The translations under genes and the position numbers were made by a program. From Modestobacter versicolor (GTDB lineage Bacteria > Actinomycetota > Actinomycetes > Mycobacteriales > Geodermatophilaceae): DNA of 64,000 nucleotides. The notes below the pieces were generated by a model that saw only the letters and a program-made list of their open reading frames with translations, was not told where the DNA came from and made no database searches. This document shows, one piece after another, positions 48,432 through 64,000 of this stretch (the first letter of the stretch is position 1; each line of letters begins with the position of its first letter). The stretch spans positions 3,844,001 through 3,908,000 of the forward strand of contig NZ_JACIBU010000001.1 in the NCBI RefSeq assembly GCF_014195485.1, written 5' to 3'.

Positions 48432-48562
48432 AGCGTCCACAGCCCCCGGCGTGGCGGCCCCGGCACAGCCGGTGCACTGGCATCATCTGGGAGCGAGTCA
48501 CCCCGCTCGTCTGCCCCGGGCACCCGCACGGGTGTGTCCCCGGCCGCTCCGGCGGCCCGGCG

Positions 48563-48591
48563 TGGACACCGGCGCAGAGCAGGGGTAGGGT
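48563..48591 (+). promoter_or_regulatory. rpoBC promoter
   Basis: TGGACA (48563-48568) and TAGGGT (48586-48591) are separated by 17 nt, a good actinobacterial housekeeping promoter. The rest of the 353-nt gap 48432-48784 holds no supported ORF. Confidence 0.6.
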
Positions 48592-48784
48592 CTCCTGTTG
48601 CGCTGCCCTCTGACTGCCAACCCGCCGACACGGGTCACCAGGGGTGCCCGGGAACGGTCCCGGGTCACCTCGTGTTGATGCCCACGGCGGGGCAGGCATC
48701 CGCGGACAGCCTCGCCGATACCGACGACGACCCAGGACGAAAAGCACCCGCCCGCACGTCGTGAGGTCCTTGGAAGGACGCATC
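48592..48784 (+). promoter_or_regulatory. rpoB 5' leader with hairpin and direct repeat
   Basis: The roughly 190-nt leader contains the hairpin CCCGGGA/TCCCGGG (48647-48653 and 48658-48664, ACGG loop) flanked by the direct repeat CGGGTCACC (48631-48639 and 48661-48669). It ends with GGAAGGA, the rpoB ribosome site. Confidence 0.45.
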
Positions 48785-52294
<3,510 letters not shown>

Positions 52295-52300
52295 TCGGCC

Positions 52301-52334
52301 GCCGGCCGGCCCTGCTGACGCAGGGCCGGCCGGC
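52301..52334 (+). terminator. Strong hairpin between rpoB and rpoC
   Basis: GCCGGCCGGCCCTG (52301-52314) pairs perfectly over 14 bp with CAGGGCCGGCCGGC (52321-52334). No T-tract follows and rpoC must be expressed, so it is more likely a processing, pausing or attenuation element than a full terminator. Confidence 0.55.
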
Positions 52335-52387
52335 CCCCCACCTTTCGAAAAGAAGCGAAGAACTAGCCCCGGAAAGGGGTACATCGA

Positions 52388-56287
<3,900 letters not shown>

Positions 56288-56305
56288 TGCGCTGAGTGAG
56301 TGAGG

Positions 56306-56339
56306 GAGGGCCCCGGGAGCAGCTGCTCCCGGGGCCCTC
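56306..56339 (+). terminator. Terminator of the rpoBC operon
   Basis: A perfect 34-nt palindrome centred between 56322 and 56323 (17-bp arms starting GAGGGCCCCGGGAGCAG) lies 18 nt after the rpoC stop and is followed by TTCTCG. Confidence 0.9.
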
Positions 56340-56398
56340 TTCTCGTCCGTCGGCCGTCACGTGACGGAAGGGCCCGGGTGAGCGGCGCCCCGCGGAGG

Positions 56399-57439
56399 TC
56401 AGCCGGCCAGGCGGCGCATGGTCTCCACCGTGCGCAGGCGCCCCTCGCGGCTGTCGTCGAGGGGCTGCAGGTTGATCGTGGTGACCCCGGCCTCGCGGAA
56501 GGCGGCGATCCGCTCCGCCACGTAGGACTGCGGGCCGATCAGCGACGTCGCCCGCACCAGGTCCTCGGGGACCGCGGCCGCCGCCTCGTCCTTGCGCCCG
56601 GCCAGGTAGAGGTCCTGGATAGTCTCGGCCTCCTGCTCGTAGCCGTACCGGCGAGCCAGGTCGTTGTAGAAGTTCTTGCCCTTGGCACCCATCCCGCCCA
56701 CGTAGAGCGCGATCCCGGGGCGCACGGCCTGGACCAGGTGGTCGACGTCCTCGCCGACGGCCACCGGCACCCCGACGACGACGTCCAGCTCGCCGAGGGC
56801 GGGGTCGCGCTTGGCCTTACCGGCCTCGAGCGAGGCGCCCCACACGTCGGCGGCCTTCTCGGGGTGGAAGAAGATCGGCTCCCACTTCTCGGCGATCTCG
56901 GCGGCCAGCTCGACGTTCTTCGGGCCGAGCGCGGCCAGCAGCACCGGCACCCGCTCGCGCACCGGGGTGTTGATCAGCTTGAGCGGCTTGCCCAGGCCGG
57001 TGCCCTGCTCGGCCGGCAGCGGCACGGTGTACTTCTTGCCCTCGTGGACCAGCCGCTCGCGGCGCCACACCTGGCGGCAGATCTCCACGATCTCCCGGGT
57101 GCGCTGCAGCGGGGCGTCGTAGGGCAGCCCGTGCCACCCCTCGATCACCTGCGGCCCGGAGGCGCCCAGGCCGAGGGTGAACCGGCCGTCGGAGACGAAG
57201 TCCAGCCCGGCGGCGGTCATCGCGATCAGCGCCGGGGTGCGGCTGTAGATGGGGAAGATGCCGCTCATCAGCTCGACCCGCTCGGTCACCGCCGCCAGGT
57301 AGCCGAGCTGGCTCACCGCGTCGAAGGTGTAGACCTCGGCGACCATCGCGACGTCGAGCCCGGCGGCCTCCAGGTCGCGGATCTCGTCCGCCGTCTGCTT
57401 GAAGTCCCCGCTGTAGCTGGCCTGGATCCCGATGCGCAT
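56399..57439 (-). CDS. LLM-class F420-dependent oxidoreductase
   Basis: This is a 346-residue TIM-barrel protein of the luciferase-like monooxygenase family, in the subgroup that uses coenzyme F420. The sequence starts with MRIGIQASYSG, continues with a VAEVYTFDAVSQLGYLA segment, then GLGASGPQVIEGWHG and PVLLAALGPKNVELA, the F420-LLM hallmarks. The substrate is unknown; members reduce or oxidise secondary metabolites, lipids or xenobiotics. The start is ATG 57439, without a Shine-Dalgarno but with a -10-like TAGCCT 6 nt upstream. It lies downstream of the protease pair on the same strand but has its own probable promoter. Confidence 0.88.
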   Translation of the reverse strand: MRIGIQASYSGDFKQTADEIRDLEAAGLDVAMVAEVYTFDAVSQLGYLAAVTERVELMSGIFPIYSRTPALIAMTAAGLDFVSDGRFTLGLGASGPQVIEGWHGLPYDAPLQRTREIVEICRQVWRRERLVHEGKKYTVPLPAEQGTGLGKPLKLINTPVRERVPVLLAALGPKNVELAAEIAEKWEPIFFHPEKAADVWGASLEAGKAKRDPALGELDVVVGVPVAVGEDVDHLVQAVRPGIALYVGGMGAKGKNFYNDLARRYGYEQEAETIQDLYLAGRKDEAAAAVPEDLVRATSLIGPQSYVAERIAAFREAGVTTINLQPLDDSREGRLRTVETMRRLAG

Positions 57440-57445
57440 CCGCGG

Positions 57446-57451
57446 AGGCTA
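57446..57451 (-). promoter_or_regulatory. -10 box for leaderless LLM oxidoreductase transcript
   Basis: TAGCCT on the minus strand is followed by exactly six bases and then the ATG at 57439, the geometry of a leaderless actinobacterial mRNA. No convincing -35 box is seen. Confidence 0.45.
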
Positions 57452-57496
57452 CCGTCACAGGACCCGCTGCCCCCACCCGCTCGCAGGCTCGCGGCG

Positions 57497-57513
57497 GGCC
57501 CCAGCAGGGGGCC
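57497..57513 (-). terminator. Short hairpin after the 71-residue protein gene
   Basis: GGCCCC (57497-57502) pairs with GGGGCC (57508-57513), immediately after the stop codon on the minus strand. It is short but well placed. Confidence 0.45.
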
Positions 57514-57729
57514 TCAGAGCGGGCGGACGGTGCCGATCACGTGGGTGACGACGCGGACGCCGTCGACGTGGTGGGGCACCCGCGCGCCCGCTCCGGCGTC
57601 GGTCAGGTCGACCCGGACGACGTACTCCGCGTCCTGGCGGGACAGGCCCACCGCGGCCACCCCGGGGTCGGTGGCGAAGCGGGCGGCCAGTGCGCTCTTG
57701 GCGGCCCGGGCGGAGGCGCGGTCGGTCAT
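57514..57729 (-). CDS. 71-residue protein resembling the protease N-terminal domain
   Basis: This small soluble protein has no signal or membrane segment. Its second half, GVAAVGLSRQDAEYVVRVDL followed by VDGVRVVTHVIGTVRPL, parallels the N-terminal region of the neighbouring protease (GVALGLAPVGPGQVHLAIRL and VDVRVIGPVRPF). It therefore looks like a stand-alone copy of that domain. The protease gene lies 66 nt upstream on the same strand, suggesting co-expression. It might be a trans-acting inhibitor or folding helper; this is inference from pairwise comparison by eye. The start is ATG 57729. Confidence 0.65.
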   Translation of the reverse strand: MTDRASARAAKSALAARFATDPGVAAVGLSRQDAEYVVRVDLTDAGAGARVPHHVDGVRVVTHVIGTVRPL

Positions 57730-57795
57730 GGCCCCATGGTGCCCCCGTCGACCGCGCCTGCCCAGGACCGCGGCCCCCGGCGTCCTCCCGGGGGG

Positions 57796-58779
57796 CTACC
57801 GGGTGGAGAGCCACTCCACGCCGAGGGTGCGCAGCACGGTCGCCAGCGGGTTGGCGAAGGTGACCCCGCCGCCGGCGCTGCCGCCCTCGGTCGAGCCGGC
57901 GAAGAGCAGGCCCAGCGGCGCCCGGTCGCGGCTGCGCCAGATCACCGAGCCGCTGTCGCCACCGGCGCTGAAGGCCCCGGTCAGCCCCTCGACCTCGACC
58001 TGGTCGTCGAAGGTGTGGACCCCGTCGTCGTACTGCACGCCGACGCCGTCGACCTCCACGGCGGTGATCCGGCCGCGGGTGTGCCCGGTCGTGCGGCCGA
58101 CCTTCTCCACCAGCTCGTCGGGGTCGACGTCGTCGGCCGCCGCCACCGCAGCGGCCAGCGCGCCGCCGGGGTAGGCGGTGGGGTCGGCCTCGATGCCGGG
58201 GTCCAGGGCGGCCACCGCGGCGTCGACCAGGTTGCCGGAGTCGGTGAACCGGACGAAGCCGCTCAACGTGCCCACCCGGTCGGTCGGGGTGCCGCCGTCG
58301 GCCACCCCCGGCTGCAGCGCCAGGTCGCCCTCGACCGCCGCGTCGCTGTTGGCCAGCACGTGGTTGTTGGACAGCACCAGCAGCCCGTCGGAGCCCGGGC
58401 GGCGGACGAACCCGCCGAGCGTGCCGGCGGTGACGTCGGGGTGGCTGACCGACAGCCCCGGCCGCAGCGGCCGGACCCGGCGCTGCAGCTCGGCGGGTGA
58501 CCAGCCGGTGGGGGAGGAGAACGGGCGCACCGGCCCTATCACCCGGACGTCGACCTCCTCCTTGGCCGCGTCGTCCAGGCCGGCGAGGACGACGTCGGCG
58601 TCGGACTGGTCGATCAGCCGGATGGCCAGGTGCACCTGGCCGGGGCCGACCGGGGCCAGCCCCAGCGCCACCCCGCTCCAGCGGGTCGGGACGCCGAGCG
58701 CGCTCGCGGCGGTGCCGGGTGCCTCGCTCAGCCGCTGGGACAGCCGGGCCTTCAGTTCGCGGGCGGAGTCGGGGAGCAC
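57796..58779 (-). CDS. Trypsin-like serine protease with N-terminal accessory domain
   Basis: This is a 327-residue chymotrypsin-fold protein. The predicted catalytic triad is His140 (LSNNHVLAN), Asp186 (LVDAAVAAL) and Ser276 (GGDSGSV). Residues 1-100 form a separate alpha/beta domain ending VDVRVIGPVRPF. No signal peptide is seen, so it may be cytoplasmic or exported by another route. The GTG at 58779 is chosen because GGAGG sits 7 nt upstream; a much longer open frame to 59583 runs over the rpsL leader and is not supported. Substrates are unknown. Confidence 0.8.
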   Translation of the reverse strand: MLPDSARELKARLSQRLSEAPGTAASALGVPTRWSGVALGLAPVGPGQVHLAIRLIDQSDADVVLAGLDDAAKEEVDVRVIGPVRPFSSPTGWSPAELQRRVRPLRPGLSVSHPDVTAGTLGGFVRRPGSDGLLVLSNNHVLANSDAAVEGDLALQPGVADGGTPTDRVGTLSGFVRFTDSGNLVDAAVAALDPGIEADPTAYPGGALAAAVAAADDVDPDELVEKVGRTTGHTRGRITAVEVDGVGVQYDDGVHTFDDQVEVEGLTGAFSAGGDSGSVIWRSRDRAPLGLLFAGSTEGGSAGGGVTFANPLATVLRTLGVEWLSTR

Positions 58780-59047
58780 GGCGGTACCTCCGGGGGGAGC
58801 GGGTGGTGAGCGGTTCGCCACCGACCGTAGGGCCGGGGGGTGACAGGAGCGACGCGAACGGAGCCCCGCGGAGGGCGCACCGCCGACGTGCGCGGGGTCC
58901 TCCCCAGCGCGGTCGTCCTCCGGTACCGTCGCCGCACACATCCCCCCGGGCGCGCGGCGACGCTCCCCGGGAATGGCCCACCGCCGTCCGCGGTTGGTAC
59001 CGAGCAGACCGGCTGGCCCGGCTCTCGGACCACATGTCGACCCGGCT
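58780..59047. other. Intergenic region between protease and rpsL promoter
   Basis: This 268-nt stretch lies between divergent genes. It holds the protease ribosome site (minus strand) and a possible minus-strand -10 TACGGT (58829 to 58824). I see no supported gene; the long frames crossing it lack any recognisable sequence. Confidence 0.5.
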
Positions 59048-59076
59048 TTGACCGGGTCGAGAGGGCCGGGTACTGT
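59048..59076 (+). promoter_or_regulatory. Promoter of the str operon
   Basis: TTGACC (59048-59053) and TACTGT (59071-59076) with a 17-nt spacer make the best consensus promoter in the window. It gives a start point near 59083 and a leader of about 320 nt before rpsL. Confidence 0.8.
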
Positions 59077-59082
59077 GGTCAG

Positions 59083-59401
59083 CTGTGCCCAGGGTGTCCT
59101 GGGCCTGCTCCCGTTCGTGGTGCACCTGGGTGTCCTCCGGTCCTCTGGACCGGGTGGCGGACCAGGGGTCACTCCCGCCTCCGGCGGGGCCTGCCGCAAG
59201 GCCGGGTGACCGCGCCGAGTGGCGAGGGGCGACGAGTCCGGCCCGACCAGCTGGCCGGTTCTCGCGAAGGGCGACACGCCCGAACGCGGGGGCCGGACGG
59301 TGCGATACGGCCAGAATCGGACGGGCCGGGCGACCGGGCACACCACAGCACGCACCACATCCACAGCACGACCCAGCGCAGGTAGGAGATCCAGGCCACC
59401 C
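59083..59401 (+). promoter_or_regulatory. Structured 5' leader of rpsL
   Basis: Three consecutive perfect small hairpins occur. CCCAGG/CCTGGG is at 59088-59103 (GTGT loop), CCGGTCC/GGACCGG at 59137-59153 (TCT loop) and CCCGCC/GGCGGG at 59174-59188 (TCC loop). A less structured, A-richer part follows, ending with the ribosome site GGTAGGAG. No coding frame in it is supported. Confidence 0.5.
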
Positions 59402-59776
59402 ATGCCCACGATCAACCAGCTGGTCCGCAAGGGCCGCGAGGACAAGGTCGAGAAGACCAAGACCCCGGCGCTGAAGGGTTCCCCCCAGCGCCGCGGGGTG
59501 TGCACTCGCGTGTACACCACGACGCCGAAGAAGCCGAACTCGGCGCTGCGCAAGGTCGCCCGCGTCCGGCTCACCAGCGGCATCGAGGTGACCGCCTACA
59601 TCCCGGGCGTCGGTCACAACCTGCAGGAGCACTCCATGGTGCTCGTGCGCGGCGGCCGTGTGAAGGACCTCCCCGGCGTGCGCTACAAGATCATCCGCGG
59701 TTCGCTGGACACCCAGGGCGTCCGCGGTCGCAAGCAGGCTCGCAGCCGGTACGGCGCGAAGAAGGAGAAGAGCTAA
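59402..59776 (+). CDS. rpsL: 30S ribosomal protein S12
   Basis: This is the decoding-centre protein of 124 residues. The N-terminus is [15 protein letters not shown]. The streptomycin-determining lysines are wild type: Lys43 in [13 protein letters not shown] and Lys88 in [13 protein letters not shown]. The ATG at 59402 follows GGTAGGAG. Its stop overlaps rpsG by one base (TAATG). Confidence 0.98.
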   Translation: MPTINQLVRKGREDKVEKTKTPALKGSPQRRGVCTRVYTTTPKKPNSALRKVARVRLTSGIEVTAYIPGVGHNLQEHSMVLVRGGRVKDLPGVRYKIIRGSLDTQGVRGRKQARSRYGAKKEKS

Positions 59777-60246
59777 TGCCGCGCAAGGGCCCCGCGCCGA
59801 AGCGTCCGCTCGTCGCCGACCCGGTGTACCAGTCCCAGCTGGTGACCCAGCTGGTGAACAAGGTCCTCGTCGACGGCAAGCGCTCGATCGCCGAGGCGAT
59901 CGTCTACGGCGCCCTCGAGGGCGTCCGGGCGAAGAACGACACCGACCCGGTCGTCACGCTCAAGCGCGCGCTGGACAACGTGAAGCCGGCCCTCGAGGTC
60001 CGCAGCCGCCGCGTGGGTGGTGCGACCTACCAGGTGCCGATCGAGGTCCGCGCCTCCCGCAGCACGACCCTCGGCCTGCGCTGGCTGATCCAGTACAGCC
60101 GGGCCCGTCGCGAGAAGACGATGACCGAGCGCCTCATGAACGAGCTGCTGGACGCCAGCAACGGTCTGGGTGCCGCGGTCAAGCGCCGCGAGGACACCCA
60201 CAAGATGGCCGAGTCGAACAAGGCCTTCGCGCACTACCGCTGGTGA
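59776..60246 (+). CDS. rpsG: 30S ribosomal protein S7
   Basis: This is a primary 16S rRNA-binding protein of the small-subunit head, 156 residues. The N-terminus is [20 protein letters not shown] and the C-terminus [15 protein letters not shown], as in other actinobacteria. It is coupled to rpsL by a one-base stop/start overlap. S7 is the usual autoregulator of the str operon. An 88-nt gap to fusA contains a CGCGGTG/CACCGCG stem. Confidence 0.98.
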   Translation: MPRKGPAPKRPLVADPVYQSQLVTQLVNKVLVDGKRSIAEAIVYGALEGVRAKNDTDPVVTLKRALDNVKPALEVRSRRVGGATYQVPIEVRASRSTTLGLRWLIQYSRARREKTMTERLMNELLDASNGLGAAVKRREDTHKMAESNKAFAHYRW

Positions 60247-60334
60247 CGTCAGTCCACCAGCAGCCGCTGCCCGCGGTGACCCCGGGCGATCCCCGGGCAC
60301 CGCGCACGGACGAGAAGGAAGAGGAGTAAGGGAC

Positions 60335-62434
<2,100 letters not shown>

Positions 62435-62443
62435 CCAGTCGGT

Positions 62444-62469
62444 CGGCCGCGGGTGACCACCCGCGGCCG
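62444..62469 (+). terminator. Hairpin between fusA and tuf
   Basis: CGGCCGCGGGTG (62444-62455) pairs with CACCCGCGGCCG (62458-62469). The stem is strong but the loop is very small and no T-tract follows, so partial termination or mRNA processing is possible. Confidence 0.5.
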
Positions 62470-62531
62470 GCGAGCACCGCCCGCACCCCCAGACACGCGC
62501 ACGACTGCGAAGACACGGAGAGAGGATCCCA

Positions 62532-63725
62532 GTGGCCAAGGCCAAGTTCGAGCGGACCAAGCCGCACGTCAACATCGGCACCATCGGGCACATCGACCAC
62601 GGCAAGACGACGCTGACCGCGGCGATCACCAAGGTCCTGCACGACAAGTACCCGAACCTCAACGAGGCGTCTGCGTTCGACCAGATCGACAAGGCGCCCG
62701 AGGAGAAGGCCCGCGGCATCACGATCTCGATCGCTCACGTCGAGTACCAGACCGAGAACCGCCACTACGCGCACGTCGACTGCCCCGGGCACGCCGACTA
62801 CATCAAGAACATGATCACCGGTGCCGCGCAGATGGACGGCGCGATCCTGGTGGTCGCCGCGACCGACGGCCCGATGCCGCAGACCAAGGAGCACGTGCTC
62901 CTGGCCCGCCAGGTCGGTGTCCCCTACATCGTCGTGGCGCTCAACAAGGCCGACATGGTCGACGACGAGGAGATCCTCGAGCTCGTCGAGCTGGAGGTCC
63001 GCGAGCTGCTGTCCGAGTACGAGTTCCCGGGCGACGACGTCCCCGTGGTCCGCGTCTCGGCGCTGAAGGCCCTCGAGGGCGACGCCGAGTGGGGCGACAA
63101 GCTCATGGAGCTCATGGACGCCGTCGACTCGGCGATCCCCGAGCCCGAGCGTGAGATCGACAAGCCGTTCCTCATGCCCGTCGAGGACGTCTTCACCATC
63201 ACCGGTCGCGGCACCGTCGTCACCGGTCGCGTGGAGCGCGGCATCGTCAAGGTCTCCGAGGAGATCGAGATCGTCGGCATCCGCCCGACCTCGTCGAAGA
63301 CCACGGTCACCGGCGTCGAGATGTTCCGCAAGCTGCTCGACCAGGGCCAGGCCGGTGACAACGTCGGTCTGCTGCTGCGCGGCATCAAGCGCGAGGACGT
63401 CGAGCGCGGCCAGGTCGTCGTGAAGCCGGGTTCCATCACCCCGCACACGAACTTCGAGGGCTCGGTCTACATCCTCTCGAAGGACGAGGGCGGCCGGCAC
63501 ACGCCGTTCTTCAACAACTACCGCCCGCAGTTCTACTTCCGCACCACGGACGTCACCGGCGTCGTCACGCTGCCCGCGGGCACCGAGATGGTCATGCCGG
63601 GCGACAACACCGAGATGACGGTGGAGCTCATCCAGCCCATCGCCATGGAGGAAGGCCTGCGCTTCGCGATCCGTGAGGGTGGCCGCACCGTCGGCGCCGG
63701 CCGGGTCGTCAAGATCAACAAGTGA
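62532..63725 (+). CDS. tuf: Elongation factor Tu
   Basis: This GTPase delivers aminoacyl-tRNA and has 397 residues. G1 is GHIDHGKT at 19-26, the switch reads [14 protein letters not shown]3 is DCPGHADY and G4 is NKAD. The C-terminus ends [10 protein letters not shown]. The start is GTG at 62532 with AGAGAGGATCCC upstream. A strong terminator follows, closing the str operon. Confidence 0.98.
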   Translation: MAKAKFERTKPHVNIGTIGHIDHGKTTLTAAITKVLHDKYPNLNEASAFDQIDKAPEEKARGITISIAHVEYQTENRHYAHVDCPGHADYIKNMITGAAQMDGAILVVAATDGPMPQTKEHVLLARQVGVPYIVVALNKADMVDDEEILELVELEVRELLSEYEFPGDDVPVVRVSALKALEGDAEWGDKLMELMDAVDSAIPEPEREIDKPFLMPVEDVFTITGRGTVVTGRVERGIVKVSEEIEIVGIRPTSSKTTVTGVEMFRKLLDQGQAGDNVGLLLRGIKREDVERGQVVVKPGSITPHTNFEGSVYILSKDEGGRHTPFFNNYRPQFYFRTTDVTGVVTLPAGTEMVMPGDNTEMTVELIQPIAMEEGLRFAIREGGRTVGAGRVVKINK

Positions 63726-63730
63726 CACCC

Positions 63731-63765
63731 TGACGGGCGGCGGCCGGATCGGCCGCCGCCCGTCA
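63731..63765 (+). terminator. Terminator after tuf
   Basis: TGACGGGCGGCGGCC (63731-63745) pairs perfectly over 15 bp with GGCCGCCGCCCGTCA (63751-63765), with a GGATC loop. Confidence 0.88.
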
Positions 63766-63843
63766 GCCGGGTCGGGAGACCCGACCCAGGGTCAGCAGAC
63801 CCACTTGAACTTTCACAACCGATCGGCAGGAGCAAAGACACCG

Positions 63844-64000
63844 ATGGCGGGACAGAAGATCCGCATCCGGCTGAAGGCCTATGACCACGAGGCGATCGAT
63901 GCCTCGGCGCGGCGCATCGTGGACACGGTGACCAAGACCGGAGCGCGCGTCGTCGGCCCGGTGCCGCTGCCGACGGAGAAGAACGTCTACTGCGTCATCC
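63844..64000 (+). CDS. rpsJ: 30S ribosomal protein S10, 5' part
   Basis: This is the first gene of the S10 ribosomal operon, cut by the window end after 52 codons. The N-terminus [20 protein letters not shown] and the following [15 protein letters not shown] are unmistakable S10 sequence. The start ATG is preceded by GGCAGGAGC. A separate promoter is expected in the 78 nt after the tuf terminator. Confidence 0.97.
   Translation, partial: MAGQKIRIRLKAYDHEAIDASARRIVDTVTKTGARVVGPVPLPTEKNVYCVI

Noticed and set aside
59119-59209. Short frame within the rpsL leader as a leader peptide
   Set aside because: No ribosome site, no regulatory codon run and no stop/hairpin arrangement typical of attenuators; the hairpins themselves explain the sequence.
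58780-59583. N-terminal extension of the serine protease reaching over the rpsL promoter region
   Set aside because: A GTG with GGAGG at correct spacing exists at 58779; the extension is composed of Arg/Pro/Gly-rich shadow sequence and would overlap the rpsL promoter and leader and the start of rpsL itself.

Overview
The window is a very high G+C actinobacterial chromosome segment, with coding density above 90%, frequent GTG starts and many ATGA/GTGA stop-start overlaps. Gene content and order (nuoD-N; tRNA-Thr, tRNA-Met, rpmG, hadAB; tRNA-Trp, secE, nusG, rplKA; rplJL; mkl/mce; rpoBC; rpsL, rpsG, fusA, tuf, rpsJ) match the conserved actinomycete core. The style of the proteins suggests Geodermatophilaceae (Blastococcus, Modestobacter, Geodermatophilus), but that family assignment is inference. 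Coordinates were read by eye from the sequence.

Region 1 (1-13843) holds the distal part of a complex I operon, nuoD (5' end outside the window) through nuoN. It is followed on the same strand by a long-chain polyprenyl diphosphate synthase, probably for the menaquinone tail, and a lipoprotein of the PQQ glucose/sorbosone dehydrogenase family. Facing them on the minus strand is korAB, a 2-oxoglutarate:ferredoxin oxidoreductase. Together these form an energy-metabolism block.

Region 2 (19597-27903) is the most accessory part. It contains an HtpX-like membrane protease, an SGNH hydrolase with a leaderless-looking promoter, YajQ, tRNA-Tyr and an orphan TadE/TadG-like protein. A non-coding patch carries five DnaA-box-like 9-mers. 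A translationally coupled pair follows: a small type VII-target-like helical protein and a 658-residue Ala-rich protein. Next comes a free-standing 29-codon gene with a duplicated Gly-Trp-Lys-Trp-Gly-Arg motif and its own perfect terminator, then a membrane GGDEF-EAL protein whose GGDEF site is broken.

Region 3 (28020-36572) is the translation/export core: tRNA-Thr, tRNA-Met, rpmG, hadA-hadB, an M1-type metallopeptidase lipoprotein, an aspartate-type aminotransferase (minus strand), tRNA-Trp, secE, nusG, rplK, rplA, a terminator plus rplJ leader, then rplJ-rplL.

Region 4 (36836-48431) is a complete Mce lipid-import operon: the Mkl-type ATPase, two YrbE permeases, MceA-F and two Mce-associated membrane proteins. 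It sits exactly between rplL and rpoB. A dyad and direct repeat upstream look like an operator.

Region 5 (48563-64000) has rpoB-rpoC with a clear promoter, leader and terminator. A minus-strand set follows: a trypsin-like protease, a 71-residue protein resembling the protease's N-terminal domain, and an F420-type LLM oxidoreductase. The str operon (rpsL, rpsG, fusA, tuf) comes next behind a consensus promoter and a roughly 320-nt structured leader, then the first 157 nt of rpsJ. I saw no insertion sequence, CRISPR array, prophage, rRNA or origin.
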